DNA from: Bacteroidales bacterium
GTDB taxonomy: Bacteria > Bacteroidota > Bacteroidia > Bacteroidales > UBA932
NCBI GenBank assembly: GCA_017535125.1
Contig: JAFXUS010000020.1
Coordinates: 1-27,913 of the forward strand
Reading direction: 5' to 3'
Length of the DNA: 27,913 nucleotides
Positions 1 to 8,606 of the stretch are shown in pieces. Position 1 is the first letter of the stretch. Every line of letters begins with the position of its first letter. The notes beneath the pieces were generated by a model. The model had not been told where the DNA came from. It made no database searches and saw only the letters and a list, made by a program, of their open reading frames with translations. Position numbers and translations under genes: made by a program.

Positions 1-102
1 AACGCTGTATTTGCCGTCTTCGAGGGCTTTGATGGTCTGCGCGGAGGCCGCGGCTGCGGCGAGCGTCAGGACGGTTGTCATGCAGAGAAGGAATCTTTTC
101 AT
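1..102 (-). CDS. Secreted protein, N-terminal fragment only
   Basis: The minus strand from 102 down to the window edge reads an uninterrupted 34 codons starting MKRFLLCMTT. The first 22 residues form a classical type I signal peptide: Lys-Arg, a hydrophobic Leu/Ala-rich core and a likely cleavage after Ala-Ser-Ala. The mature protein begins QTIKALEDGKYSV. The '..L.DG.YS' start resembles the N-terminus of Bacteroidetes S9 (DPP IV-like) peptidases, but 12 mature residues are too few to assign a family. It is the same strand as hisS and lies downstream of it, with a 111-bp gap holding its own promoter-like box. Confidence 0.7.
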   Translation of the reverse strand, partial: MKRFLLCMTTVLTLAAAAASAQTIKALEDGKYSV

Positions 103-124
103 GGTTTTGCCTTATTAGTTTATG

Positions 125-132
125 CAAAAATA
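125..132 (-). promoter_or_regulatory. -7 promoter box (TATTTTTG) for the secreted protein at 1-102
   Basis: On the minus strand TATTTTTG matches the Bacteroidetes TAnnTTTG box exactly and lies 22 nt upstream of the ATG at 102. No TTG is seen at the usual spacing upstream. A 10-nt direct repeat (minus strand AAGGAATTGG) occurs at 133-142, touching the box, and again at 167-176, 34 bp away, possibly an operator pair. Confidence 0.5.
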
Positions 133-213
133 CCAATTCCTTCCGGTTCGGGGTGGTATCTGTGTGCCAATTCCTTTCACTTATCCGTCATTTGCCCGCC
201 GGCGGAGGCGAAG

Positions 214-1569
214 CTACGCGTTCGCGAGGAAGGCGATGATGCCGGCGACGTCGTCCTTCGGGAAGGAGCGCTGCTCGCCCGAAGTGAGGTTCTTGAGGTT
301 CACGACGCCCTGCTCCATCTCGGAAGCGCCGGTGATGGAGAGGAAGGGGATGGCCTTGCGGTCGGCGTAGTCGAACTGCTTCTTGAGCTTGGCGGCGTCG
401 GGGTAGAGCTCCACGGCGATACCGTTTGCGCGGAGCGCGGCGGCCACGGGCAGCAGGTAGCGGACCTCGTCCGGCCCCATGTTGGCGAGCAGCAGGCGCG
501 TGGCGCTGCACAGGCCTTTCGGGAACTTGTCCAGCCCCTTGAGTACGTCGTAGATGCGGTCGGCGCCGAAGCTGACGCCCACGCCCGACATGTCGGGCAG
601 GCCGAAGATGCCGGTCAGGTTGTCGTAGCGGCCGCCGCCGCAGATGCTGCCGATCTGCCAGTCGAGCGCCTTGACTTCGAAGATGGCGCCCGTATAATAA
701 TTGAGGCCGCGCGCCAGTGAGAGGTCGATTTCGGTGGGGGTCTTGATGCCCGCGGCTTCGATGAATCCGAAGAGCTCTTTGAGCTCGTCCAGGCCCTTCA
801 GGCCCGTCTCGGAGGCGCCCATGATGGCGCGCATCTTGGCGAGCTTCTCGGCGTTGGAGCCGCTCAGGGTCAGCACCGGCTCGAGCACGGCGATGGCCGC
901 GTCGGTGAGGCCTTTTTCGCGCATCTCGTCCTTGACGGCGTCGAGGCCGATCTTGTCCAGCTTGTCGATGGCCACGGTGATGTCCACCACCTTGTCGGGG
1001 AAGCCGCAGATCTCCGCGAGGCCGGTCAGGACCTTGCGGTTGTTGATCTTGACCAGCACGCGCACGCCCAGCTGCTCGAAGACCTTGTCCACGATCTGCA
1101 CCAGCTCCAGCTCGCACAGCTGGCTGCGGGACCCGATGGCGTCCACGTCGCACTGGTAGAATTCGCGGTAGCGGCCTTTCTGCGGGCGGTCCGCCCGCCA
1201 GACCGGCTGGATCTGGAAACGCTTGAAGGGGAAGGACAGCTCGCCCTGGTGCTGCACCACGAAGCGGGCGAAGGGCACCGTGAGGTCGTAGCGCAGGCCC
1301 TTCTCGCACACCTGCGGCGTGAGCGGCTTCTGCATGTCCACGTCCGCGAAGGCGTCGCCGGAGTTCAGGATGCGGTACAGGAGCTTGTCGCCCTCCTCGC
1401 CGTATTTTCCGAGCAGGGTGGAGAGGTTCTCCATCGCGGGCGTCTCGATCTGGGAGTAGCCGAACGTCTTGAACACCGAGCGTATCGTGTCGAATATGTA
1501 GTTGCGCTCGGCCGTCTCCTGCGGGCCGAAATCGCGCGTCCCCTTGGGTATGGAAGGTTTCTGTGCCAT
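214..1569 (-). CDS. hisS: Histidyl-tRNA synthetase
   Basis: Class II aminoacyl-tRNA synthetase that charges tRNA-His in the cytoplasm. The 451-residue product has all family signatures: the N-terminal KGTRDFGP segment (9-16), the [17 protein letters not shown] region with motif 2 (125-141), the histidine-specific [13 protein letters not shown] segment (287-299), GGGRYDNL (311-318) and motif 3 [12 protein letters not shown] (328-339), followed by an anticodon-binding domain. Length is normal for the Bacteroidetes form. The ATG at 1569 directly precedes [13 protein letters not shown]; the longer overlapping frame from 1591 is a shadow. It is divergent from sppA, with overlapping promoters in the 57-bp gap. 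Confidence 0.98.
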   Translation of the reverse strand: MAQKPSIPKGTRDFGPQETAERNYIFDTIRSVFKTFGYSQIETPAMENLSTLLGKYGEEGDKLLYRILNSGDAFADVDMQKPLTPQVCEKGLRYDLTVPFARFVVQHQGELSFPFKRFQIQPVWRADRPQKGRYREFYQCDVDAIGSRSQLCELELVQIVDKVFEQLGVRVLVKINNRKVLTGLAEICGFPDKVVDITVAIDKLDKIGLDAVKDEMREKGLTDAAIAVLEPVLTLSGSNAEKLAKMRAIMGASETGLKGLDELKELFGFIEAAGIKTPTEIDLSLARGLNYYTGAIFEVKALDWQIGSICGGGRYDNLTGIFGLPDMSGVGVSFGADRIYDVLKGLDKFPKGLCSATRLLLANMGPDEVRYLLPVAAALRANGIAVELYPDAAKLKKQFDYADRKAIPFLSITGASEMEQGVVNLKNLTSGEQRSFPKDDVAGIIAFLANA

Positions 1570-1574
1570 CGGTC

Positions 1575-1606
1575 TTTGAATTATTCTGCAAATTTACCTA
1601 CTTTTG
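1575..1606 (+). promoter_or_regulatory. Bacteroidetes-type promoter for sppA
   Basis: TTTG at 1575-1578, a 20-bp spacer, then TACTTTTG at 1599-1606 match the TTTG / TAnnTTTG pattern. The expected transcription start near 1612 gives a leader of about 15 nt before the ATG at 1627. Confidence 0.65.
1589..1596 (-). promoter_or_regulatory. -7 promoter box (TAAATTTG) for hisS
   Basis: On the minus strand TAAATTTG fits TAnnTTTG and ends 19 nt before the hisS ATG. A TTG lies about 26 bp upstream, longer than ideal. It overlaps the sppA promoter on the other strand, so the two transcription starts must compete for the same DNA. Confidence 0.55.
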
Positions 1607-1626
1607 TCAAATTTTCAGTTTTCAAT

Positions 1627-3396
1627 ATGAAAGATTTTGTCAAAATGGTTCTGGCCGTCCTGTGCGGTCTTATCCTCATGGGGATTATCTGCTTCATCCT
1701 GACCTTCGGGCTGATTGGCTCGATGGCCGCCGCCGGCAACAGCAAGCCTGTTCTGCCCAAGTCCGGCGTGCTCAAGATCGATCTGGGCAAGATCGCGATC
1801 GGCGAGCAGACCCAGGAAGACAACCCCTTCGGTAACCTGGATCCGACCTCCCTGCTCATGGGCGGCGGTATCGACACGAAGGCCGTCCTCGGCATCTGGG
1901 ATGCCGTGCAGGCCGTGAACGCCGCCGCGGAGGATCCCGCCGTCAAGTTCATTTACCTGCGCACCGACGACAATACTTCGGGCGTGACCGCCCTGGAAGA
2001 GCTGCGCGGGGCGCTGGAGCGCTTTCGCACCACCAGCGGCAAGGCCGTCGTGACCTATATGGAGAATCCCGGCGCGGCCACCTACTACCTGGCCTCCGTG
2101 TCCGACAAGATCTATATGTCATCCTACCTGGGCCTGACGCCCCAGTTCACCGGCGTCGGCACGCAGATGTTCTTCCTGGGTGACCTGCTGAAGCGCCTCG
2201 GCGTCAACATACAGCTCATCCGTCACGGAAAATATAAATCCGCCGGCGAGATGTACACCCGCGGCAGCGCCAGCCCCGAGAATCGCGAGCAGTACCAGCG
2301 CATGATCGACTCGATGTGGGAAACGCTCGGCAGCGCCATCGCCGAGGCGCGTGGCATCAGCGTGGAGCAGCTGGACGACGCGATTTCCGGCCTCAAGCTG
2401 CGTCTGCCGGAGGACTTCGTGACCTGCGGCCTCGCGGACGAACTCCTTGACCGGGACGGCCTGGAGGCCAAGCTTGCCACCCTCGCCGTCGAGGATGAAT
2501 ACGACGACATCAAGTGGATGAGCCTGTCCGACTATGCGGCTGCCAAGCTCGTTCCGTCCAAGGCCAGGCAGAAGATTGCCGTCATCTACGCCGACGGCGA
2601 GATCATCGACGGCAACGGCAAGTCCGACATCGCCGGCGACCGCTTCGCCACCATCATCAACAAGGTGCGCGCCGACTCCACCGTCAAGGCCGTGGTGCTC
2701 CGCGTCAACTCCCCGGGCGGTTCCGTGACCGCTTCCGAGAAGATCAAGAACGCCCTCGACAAGCTCCAGGAAGTCAAGCCCGTGGTCGCTTCCTATGGCG
2801 GATATGCCGCTTCCGGCGGCTACTGGATTTCCAACAACTGCGAGAAGATCTACACCGACGCCGCCACCCTCACCGGCTCCATCGGCGTGTTCGGCCTCGT
2901 GCCCGACTTCTCCAAGGCGGCCAAGGACATCGCCCACGTGGGCGTGGAGAGCGTCACCTCCCACAAGCACGGCGACATGCTGGGGCTGATGCGCCCGTTC
3001 GACCAGGACGAATATGACTTCATGCTGACCGGCATCGAGGCCGTCTATGACCGCTTCACCACCATCGTGTCCGAAGGCCGCGGCATCCCCAAGACCACCG
3101 TGGACGCCATCGGCCAGGGTCGTGTGTGGACGGGCGCTGACGCGCTGAAAATCAATCTGGTGGATGAGATTGGCACCCTCGAGGACGCCATCCATTACGC
3201 GGCCGTCGCAGCCGGTGAGCCCGACCTCGCCCAGTGGAAGATCAAGGGCTATCCCGCCCCGCCGTCCACGATGGAGCAGATGATGGAGATGATCGGCGGC
3301 GGCAAGGGCGGCGACGACGCCCTGATCTCTGCGCTGCGCGGTATCACGCGTCCGCAGGTCCTCGCCCGCATGGACAACGAAATCGAAATCCGGTAA
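1627..3396 (+). CDS. sppA: Signal peptide peptidase SppA, 67-kDa (two-domain) type
   Basis: Membrane-bound serine protease (family S49) that degrades cleaved signal peptides in the cell envelope. The 589-residue protein has an N-terminal membrane segment (about residues 6-34) and two crotonase-like domains, as in E. coli SppA. The Ser/Lys dyad is visible: Lys204 in GKYKSAGE of the first half and Ser366 in NSPGGSVTASE of the second, matching E. coli Lys209 and Ser409. The open frame extends upstream to 1249, but that part is antisense to hisS. The ATG at 1627 gives the hydrophobic N-terminus and follows a promoter. The gene ends 3 nt from the convergent GH2 gene. Confidence 0.96.
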   Translation: MKDFVKMVLAVLCGLILMGIICFILTFGLIGSMAAAGNSKPVLPKSGVLKIDLGKIAIGEQTQEDNPFGNLDPTSLLMGGGIDTKAVLGIWDAVQAVNAAAEDPAVKFIYLRTDDNTSGVTALEELRGALERFRTTSGKAVVTYMENPGAATYYLASVSDKIYMSSYLGLTPQFTGVGTQMFFLGDLLKRLGVNIQLIRHGKYKSAGEMYTRGSASPENREQYQRMIDSMWETLGSAIAEARGISVEQLDDAISGLKLRLPEDFVTCGLADELLDRDGLEAKLATLAVEDEYDDIKWMSLSDYAAAKLVPSKARQKIAVIYADGEIIDGNGKSDIAGDRFATIINKVRADSTVKAVVLRVNSPGGSVTASEKIKNALDKLQEVKPVVASYGGYAASGGYWISNNCEKIYTDAATLTGSIGVFGLVPDFSKAAKDIAHVGVESVTSHKHGDMLGLMRPFDQDEYDFMLTGIEAVYDRFTTIVSEGRGIPKTTVDAIGQGRVWTGADALKINLVDEIGTLEDAIHYAAVAAGEPDLAQWKIKGYPAPPSTMEQMMEMIGGGKGGDDALISALRGITRPQVLARMDNEIEIR

Positions 3397-3399
3397 ACC

Positions 3400-5463
3400 T
3401 TACAAAGGCAGATAGCTGACGCTGTCGCGGATGCCGCTGTCGGAGACGACTTCGAACGTCGTCTCCGCGGCGCCCATCTCCAGGCCTTCGAATTTCCAGA
3501 TCACGCCTGAGCTCTCGCCGGAGCCCTCCAGGGTCCGGACGGGAACGCCGTCGCGCAGCAGCGTGAGCGTGCCGGCGTTGGAATACACCGTGAGGGTGAA
3601 CGTCGATCCGGCAGGGCGCTTGTGAAGCCGCCGCTCGGTGATATAGACCGTCTCTTCGGCGGCGTTCCACCAGGATTTGTAGAGATAGAAGACGTCTTTC
3701 TTCGTCTGGCGGTCGCGCGTCACGAGGCCCTTGTCGTTGGTGTAGAGCCGCGCGGGATTCTCCGTGTAGTTGACGCCGTCGTCCGAGTCCAGGAAACCCT
3801 CCTTGCGGTCCGCTACCGGGAAGTCGAACAGGATCCACAAAGAGGTGAAATTCAGCCAGGGCATGGCGCAGATCTGCTGGACCGCCGCCTCGTGCGCCCG
3901 GTTGCCGTATGCTTCCATGTGGCGCCGGTCGTCCCGGTATCGGCGGATGTCCTCTTCCTTCCAGCTGTGGCAGTAGGGATTGATGCCGACGCCGTACTCG
4001 GACAGGTTGGTGACGCCCATGTGGTCGTGGATCCACGTCATGGACTGCGTCAGCCCGTCGAAACGGTCATACTCGTAGTACCAGCCGTGATAGCGGTTTT
4101 CGGAATAGTAGTCGGCCTTGAGTTCCGTATAGTAGTCCCGCGCGAAGACGCTGTCGTCCGTCAGGCCCACCGCGCGGGAGGGATCCAGCGATTTGGCGTA
4201 ATCGTAGAGCCGGGCTGTCTCATCCACCGCCCGCCGGGCATCCAGCGTGCCCTGGAACTGATTCGTGTTGCCCCAGCTGTCCAGCTCGTTCCACATGCCC
4301 CAGAAGCAGATGGACGGATGGTTGTAGAGGCTCGTGATCATCTCCCGCATCTGGTCGTGGATGTTGTCGAAATAGGCGTCCGTCACGCGTTCGCCGCAGA
4401 TGTTGACCCAGGGGATCTCCGTCTGCACCACGATACCCATGCGGTCGCAGAGCCGGAAGGCATACTCGTTGTGGGGATAATGCGCCAGGCGCAGGAAATT
4501 GCAGCCGAGCTCCCGGACGATGGCATAGTCGCGGTCGAAGTCCTCCTCCGTCAGGGCCGAGGCCCTGCCTTCCGCGTCCTGGTGCATGCTCACCCCGCGC
4601 AGCGGATAGGGATGCCCGTTCAAATAGAATCCACCATCCTTGTCCAGGCGGAAGTAGCGGAAGCCGATCTCCTTTTCCGAAAAGTCATTCTCTACCCGCA
4701 GCTCGACCTTATACAGGTACGGATCCGCCACGCCGTCCCAGAGATGCGGCCGTTTCAGGCGGATTTCCGCCGCATAGGGGTACGCGCCCCCCGCGGGGAT
4801 CTTCACGCGGCGGCGTTTCTTCCAGACCGCCTTGCCATCCGCATTCCGAAGCACCAGCGACACCTTCACGCGTTTTGCCTTGTGGCCGGTGTTCTCCAGC
4901 CTGGCCTTTACCTCCGCGAGGGCCTTCGCGTCCGACACTTCCGTCTGGATGAGATGGAAGCGGTCCGGCCCGTACTCGATCGGGCAGAGGAATACCCCCT
5001 CGTATTCCAGCAGCGACACCGGGTTATGCAGACCGTTGTTCTTGTTGAAGTCGGAGGAAATGGGGATCATCTCCAGATCGACGCTATTGTCGCACACCAC
5101 CTCCACTACGTTCTTTTCCGGCCGGAGCAACCACTTCAACGGGACGACGAATGGCGTGTAACCACCTTTGTGCGCATAGGCGAGCTCGCCGTTTACATAG
5201 ACCCGGGAAGCCTGCGCCGCCCCTTCGAAAAGGAGGAAAGAAGTTTTGGTCTGATCCGGGGAGATCTCGCAACGGTAATGCGTCTTGCCGCGGTAATACG
5301 CCGCGGTGCGGCCGTCAATGGCATTCGTGCTGTGTGGAACCGTGACCGTTTCCCAATGCTCTCCGTCGCGGGAGAACTCCCAGCGCTCCAGCCGGGTGGT
5401 CCCAGCCTGCAGCGATATGGAAAAGATGAAAGAAAAGATAATGGAGGGGAGAATAGCTTTCAT
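3400..5463 (-). CDS. Secreted glycoside hydrolase family 2 protein (beta-galactosidase-like)
   Basis: The 687-residue protein begins with a signal peptide (MKAILPSIIFSFIFSISLQA), so it acts in the periplasm or outside. The GH2 order is clear: N-terminal sugar-binding jelly roll (about 22-165, with ASRVYVNGELAYAHKGGYTPF), Ig-like domain (about 166-275), then the catalytic TIM barrel with YPLRGVSMHQD (286-296) and NFLRLAHYP (322-330). The acid/base is probably Glu393 in WGMWNELDSWG and the nucleophile Glu489 in NLSEYG. GH2 enzymes hydrolyse beta-galactosides, beta-mannosides or beta-glucuronides; substrate cannot be told here. No SusC/SusD pair or other carbohydrate gene is adjacent, so it appears to be a single gene. 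A -7 box lies only 5 nt before the ATG. Confidence 0.92.
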   Translation of the reverse strand: MKAILPSIIFSFIFSISLQAGTTRLERWEFSRDGEHWETVTVPHSTNAIDGRTAAYYRGKTHYRCEISPDQTKTSFLLFEGAAQASRVYVNGELAYAHKGGYTPFVVPLKWLLRPEKNVVEVVCDNSVDLEMIPISSDFNKNNGLHNPVSLLEYEGVFLCPIEYGPDRFHLIQTEVSDAKALAEVKARLENTGHKAKRVKVSLVLRNADGKAVWKKRRRVKIPAGGAYPYAAEIRLKRPHLWDGVADPYLYKVELRVENDFSEKEIGFRYFRLDKDGGFYLNGHPYPLRGVSMHQDAEGRASALTEEDFDRDYAIVRELGCNFLRLAHYPHNEYAFRLCDRMGIVVQTEIPWVNICGERVTDAYFDNIHDQMREMITSLYNHPSICFWGMWNELDSWGNTNQFQGTLDARRAVDETARLYDYAKSLDPSRAVGLTDDSVFARDYYTELKADYYSENRYHGWYYEYDRFDGLTQSMTWIHDHMGVTNLSEYGVGINPYCHSWKEEDIRRYRDDRRHMEAYGNRAHEAAVQQICAMPWLNFTSLWILFDFPVADRKEGFLDSDDGVNYTENPARLYTNDKGLVTRDRQTKKDVFYLYKSWWNAAEETVYITERRLHKRPAGSTFTLTVYSNAGTLTLLRDGVPVRTLEGSGESSGVIWKFEGLEMGAAETTFEVVSDSGIRDSVSYLPL

Positions 5464-5468
5464 ATTTC

Positions 5469-5476
5469 CAAAGATA
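5469..5476 (-). promoter_or_regulatory. -7 box (TATCTTTG) immediately upstream of the GH2 gene
   Basis: On the minus strand TATCTTTG is an exact TAnnTTTG match that ends 5 nt before the ATG at 5463, which would place transcription start at or next to the start codon. No clear TTG is seen at the -33 position. Confidence 0.5.
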
Positions 5477-5484
5477 CACTTTTT

Positions 5485-5514
5485 TTGGATATTTAAATTT
5501 TTTATCTACCTTTG
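5485..5514 (+). promoter_or_regulatory. Promoter of the initiator tRNA gene
   Basis: TTG at 5485-5487, a 19-bp spacer and TACCTTTG at 5507-5514 are a textbook Bacteroidetes promoter. The tRNA begins 13 nt after the -7 box. It overlaps the region used by the divergent GH2 promoter. Confidence 0.75.
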
Positions 5515-5527
5515 CAGTCCCAAATAC

Positions 5528-5583
<56 letters not shown>

Positions 5584-5600
<17 letters not shown>

Positions 5601-5655
5601 CGAATCGAAAACGGCAGCCAAACGGCTGCCGTTTTCCGTAGCGGGAGGCGGACTC
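5584..5655. repeat. 72-bp near-perfect palindrome formed by the tRNA 3' end, the terminator and an inverted tRNA fragment
   Basis: Bases 5584-5602 (T arm and acceptor 3' strand of the tRNA plus CG) recur as an exact 19-nt reverse complement at 5637-5655. Inside, 5607-5619 pairs with 5624-5636 (13 bp, the terminator). Only AATC (5603-5606) is unpaired besides the AAAC loop, giving 32 pairs in total. The inverted tRNA copy is incomplete and ends inside the T loop. Confidence 0.9.
5608..5635 (+). terminator. Intrinsic terminator of the tRNA transcript
   Basis: CGGCAGCC (5612-5619) and GGCTGCCG (5624-5631) form an 8-bp GC-rich stem with an AAAC loop. The stem is flanked by AAAA upstream and TTTT downstream, which can add four A-U pairs or serve as the U-run. 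It lies 8 nt after the tRNA. Confidence 0.85.
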
Positions 5656-5703
5656 CGTCTCCTAACCCCCTCCAGCGCTCCCGGATCTTCCGCTTTCGTC
5701 GCG

Positions 5704-5753
5704 CCCAAAGCAATTCTTTGGGGAAGGTCCCGGGGCTGGAATGAGACTTTCCC
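5704..5753. repeat. Two further small inverted repeats in the tRNA-downstream spacer
   Basis: CCCAAAG/CTTTGGG (5704-5710/5716-5722, 5-nt loop) is a perfect stem. It overlaps a second, looser one, GGGAAGGTC/GACTTTCCC (5721-5729/5745-5753, one G-T pair). Neither is followed by a T-run. The 226-bp spacer 5601-5826 shows no coding potential that I trust. Confidence 0.5.
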
Positions 5754-5762
5754 ATATCCTGC

Positions 5763-5793
5763 TTGGATAACTCCAGGCAAAAGCGTATCTTTA
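5763..5793 (+). promoter_or_regulatory. Candidate promoter of the transglutaminase-like gene
   Basis: TTG at 5763-5765, a 20-bp spacer and TATCTTTA at 5786-5793 match the Bacteroidetes promoter except for the last base of the -7 box. The ATG follows 33 nt later. Confidence 0.5.
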
Positions 5794-5826
5794 GAACGAC
5801 AAATCGAAATATACAAATTGTAGTGT

Positions 5827-6735
5827 ATGAAAAAGGTTCTGAAGGTTATCTGGGGCCTCTTCGCCGTGATTGGAATTCTGTTCACGTTGCGCCTCATTCC
5901 CGTCTTATGCGGAAATCAATCCATCTCCATCTATCGTTCCACCAAAGGACATTATAGTGATTATGTCGAGCTGCTCAGCACGTCCGGTGCATTTGGGAAA
6001 GACACGACCACCTTTGAGATGAAGATCCTGCAGGACACGGCCCGGGCGAAAGAGATCCGGGACTATTTCCAGCTGGACAAGTTATACGATGCTGAAGCAG
6101 ACTCCTGGACAAAGGCACTCGCCATCGGCAAGTTCGTCGCAACCAATATCCCGCACGACAATCAGAAAGAATGGCCGGAGCACGTCAATGCCATCGGCCT
6201 TTGGGAATACACGAAGGATGTCGCCCCTGCATTCAACTGCCGGCTACATGGTATTCTCACCTTTGAACTTATGCTTGCCGCTGGACTGGATGCGCGGTAT
6301 GTCACTTGTCTGCCGGAAGACAGGGACGACGAGGACTGCCACGTCGTCAACGAAGTATGGCTCCCCGAACTGGGCAAGTGGGCGATGATAGACACCGATA
6401 TGGATGGGAACTACGCTTCCGATCTGGAAGGTACTCCGCTTTCCCTCAAGGAGATCCGGGAGCATTATATTTCCGGAGAAAAGATGCAGTATCATCCGAG
6501 ATTCAAGAGGGCGACCACAAAGGTGAGCCAGCATTATGCATATATGGCCAAAAATACCTATTGGTTTATGTGCTGGGAGACGCTATCCTACTACCAGGAA
6601 GAATGGAAGGACAGAAAGCGCGAGACTGGCCGTGATATTGTTCTTGTTCCGTCAGGTTTTGAGCCATTCTACGTGAAAGACGGAGCTGTTGTCACAACAG
6701 ATGCCGACACCTTCTGGGCGGCACCGAAGAAATAA
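5827..6735 (+). CDS. Membrane-anchored transglutaminase-like (papain-fold) protein
   Basis: The 302-residue protein has an N-terminal hydrophobic anchor (about residues 5-28) and a transglutaminase-like core. The presumed triad is Cys138 in FNCRLHG, His172 in CHVVNEVWL and Asp189 in WAMIDTD, with the family pattern of Cys followed by a helix (ILTFELMLAAGL) and the H..NEVW..ELGKW strand pair. Bacterial members usually act as proteases or amidases on peptides or cell-wall material rather than as cross-linkers; the substrate here is unknown. Cys28 sits in PVLCGN, a poor lipobox, so a membrane anchor is more likely than a lipoprotein. The gene stands alone after the tRNA. Its third codon positions are visibly richer in A/T than those of its neighbours, which may indicate later acquisition. 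Confidence 0.8.
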   Translation: MKKVLKVIWGLFAVIGILFTLRLIPVLCGNQSISIYRSTKGHYSDYVELLSTSGAFGKDTTTFEMKILQDTARAKEIRDYFQLDKLYDAEADSWTKALAIGKFVATNIPHDNQKEWPEHVNAIGLWEYTKDVAPAFNCRLHGILTFELMLAAGLDARYVTCLPEDRDDEDCHVVNEVWLPELGKWAMIDTDMDGNYASDLEGTPLSLKEIREHYISGEKMQYHPRFKRATTKVSQHYAYMAKNTYWFMCWETLSYYQEEWKDRKRETGRDIVLVPSGFEPFYVKDGAVVTTDADTFWAAPKK

Positions 6736-6815
6736 TGCTATTTATCGGTCAAGCCCAAGCCCTTCGATGAACGCGAGGTTCGAGATCCGGAGCGTTTTCC
6801 GGCTCTTATGCGCGA

Positions 6816-6841
6816 CAGTTCTCGTGGACTTGCGAGAATTG
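6816..6841. repeat. 9-bp stem-loop downstream of the transglutaminase-like gene
   Basis: CAGTTCTCG (6816-6824) pairs with CGAGAATTG (6833-6841, one G-T pair) around an 8-nt loop. An A-rich tract with few T follows, so it is at best a weak terminator for the upstream gene. It lies between that gene and the sulP promoter. Confidence 0.4.
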
Positions 6842-6863
6842 TTAAAAAATTTAAAAACACCAC

Positions 6864-6894
6864 TTGTTAAAAAACTTTAAAAACTATACCTTTG
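6864..6894 (+). promoter_or_regulatory. Promoter of the SulP transporter gene
   Basis: TTG at 6864-6866, a 20-bp spacer and TACCTTTG at 6887-6894 match the Bacteroidetes consensus in an AT-rich stretch. The leader is about 22 nt. Part of it, AAAAAAC (6902-6908) and GTTTTTT (6915-6921), can pair into an A-T hairpin ending right before the ATG. Confidence 0.75.
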
Positions 6895-6922
6895 CGCCTT
6901 CAAAAAACGCAGAGGTTTTTTT

Positions 6923-8602
6923 ATGAGCATAAAAGGAGATTACAGACCTAAACTATTCATCACACTCAAGAACGGATACGACAAGAAAACACTGATACAG
7001 GACCTGCTGGCGGGCGTCATCGTGGGCATCGTGGCCCTGCCGCTCGCGATCGCCTTCGGCATCGCGTCGGGCGCTTCCCCGGAAGCGGGCATCCTGACCG
7101 CCATCGTGGCGGGATTCATCATTTCCTTCTTCGGCGGCAGCAAAGTCCAGATCGGCGGCCCCACCGGCGCGTTTATCGTCATCGTCTATGGCATCATCCA
7201 GGAATACGGCATGAGCGGCCTGATGATCGCCACCTTCATGGCCGGCGCCTTCCTGATCCTGATGGGCGTCCTGCACCTGGGCACCATCATCAAATACATC
7301 CCTTACCCGATCGTGGTCGGCTTTACCTCCGGTATCGCGCTCACCATTTTCGCCACGCAGATAAAGGACCTTTTCGGCTTGCAGATCGAGAGCGTGCCCG
7401 CCGATTTCCTCGGCAAATGGGGCGTCTATGCCCAGCACATCGACACCATCAACTGGTGGTCGCTGCTGGTGGGCGCCTGCAGCATCCTCATCATCGTCTT
7501 CACGCCGAAGGTGAGCCGTCGCATTCCCGGATCGCTGGCCGCCATCATCCTGATGACCCTCGCCACGCTCGGCCTGAAGGCCCTCGGCGTCGGGGGCATC
7601 GAGACCATCGGCGACCGCTTTTCCATTTCCTCGGCGCTGCCGCAGCCCGAGGTGCCCCAGATCAGCTGGGACAGCGTCCGCCGCCTGGCGCAGCCCGCCA
7701 TGGTCATCGCCATGCTGGGTGCCATCGAATCGCTGCTCTCCGCCGCCGTGGCCGACGGTGTGATCGGCGACCGCCACAACAGCAACCAGGAGCTCGTGGC
7801 CCAGGGCATCGCCAACATGGTGTCGCCGCTTGTCGGCGGCATTCCCGCCACCGGCGCCATCGCCCGCACCATGACCAACATCAACAACGGCGGCCGCACG
7901 CCCGTCGCGGGCATCGCCCACGCCGTCGTGCTGGCGCTCATCTATCTCTTCCTGATGCCGCTGGTGAAGTACATTCCGATGTCCTGCCTGGCCGGCATCC
8001 TGATGGTCGTCGCCTACAACATGAGCGAGTGGCGCAGCTTCCGGGCCATCCTCCGGAACCCCAAATCCGACATCATCGTGCTGCTGGTGACATTCTTCCT
8101 GACCGTCATCTTCGACCTGACCGTCGCCATCGAGGTGGGCGTGCTCATCGCCTGCCTGCTCTGCATGAAGCGCATGGCCGAGACCACCAACGTGTCCGTG
8201 CTCAGCGACGAGATCGACCCGACGGCCGACACCGACATCCAGGGCAATCTGGAGCACCTGATCATCCCCGAGGGCGTGAAGGTCTATGAAATCAACGGCC
8301 CCTATTTCTTCGGCATCGGCAACAAGTTCGAGGAAATGATGGGCGACATGGGCGGCCGCGCCAAGGTGCGCATCATCCGCATGCGCAAGGTGCCGTTCAT
8401 CGATTCCACGGGCGTACACAACCTTTCCAACATGTGCCGCATGTGCTCCCAGATGGGTGTGAAGGTGGTGCTGTCCGGCGTCAACCCGACCGTGATGAAG
8501 GTGCTGGAAAATGCCGGTATGGACGACGTGGTGGGCAAGGAGAACATCTGCAGCCACATCTCCCTGGCCCTCAAGCGCGCCGAGGAAATCCTCGCGGCGT
8601 AA
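6923..8602 (+). CDS. SulP-family inorganic anion transporter with STAS domain
   Basis: The 559-residue inner-membrane protein has the SLC26/SulP layout. The N-terminal signature DLLAGVIVGIVALPLAIAFG (27-46) is followed by many hydrophobic segments, including GGPTGAFIVIVYG in an early helix. A cytoplasmic STAS domain occupies about residues 440-559, with the conserved Ser495 in FIDSTGVHNL. SulP proteins move sulfate, bicarbonate or related anions, often with Na+ or H+; the substrate cannot be read from sequence. No carbonic anhydrase or sulfate-assimilation gene is adjacent. Start ATG 6923 follows a strong promoter. Confidence 0.95.
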   Translation: MSIKGDYRPKLFITLKNGYDKKTLIQDLLAGVIVGIVALPLAIAFGIASGASPEAGILTAIVAGFIISFFGGSKVQIGGPTGAFIVIVYGIIQEYGMSGLMIATFMAGAFLILMGVLHLGTIIKYIPYPIVVGFTSGIALTIFATQIKDLFGLQIESVPADFLGKWGVYAQHIDTINWWSLLVGACSILIIVFTPKVSRRIPGSLAAIILMTLATLGLKALGVGGIETIGDRFSISSALPQPEVPQISWDSVRRLAQPAMVIAMLGAIESLLSAAVADGVIGDRHNSNQELVAQGIANMVSPLVGGIPATGAIARTMTNINNGGRTPVAGIAHAVVLALIYLFLMPLVKYIPMSCLAGILMVVAYNMSEWRSFRAILRNPKSDIIVLLVTFFLTVIFDLTVAIEVGVLIACLLCMKRMAETTNVSVLSDEIDPTADTDIQGNLEHLIIPEGVKVYEINGPYFFGIGNKFEEMMGDMGGRAKVRIIRMRKVPFIDSTGVHNLSNMCRMCSQMGVKVVLSGVNPTVMKVLENAGMDDVVGKENICSHISLALKRAEEILAA

Positions 8603-8606
8603 GCTT

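Noticed and set aside
3622..5496. 624-codon open frame antisense to the GH2 gene
   Set aside because: Low-complexity shadow with no family features. The GH2 frame on the minus strand has signal peptide and catalytic motifs.
6902..6921. A-T hairpin next to the sulP start codon as a riboswitch or attenuator
   Set aside because: Seven weak pairs with no known aptamer structure in a leader of about 22 nt; it is noted only with the promoter.
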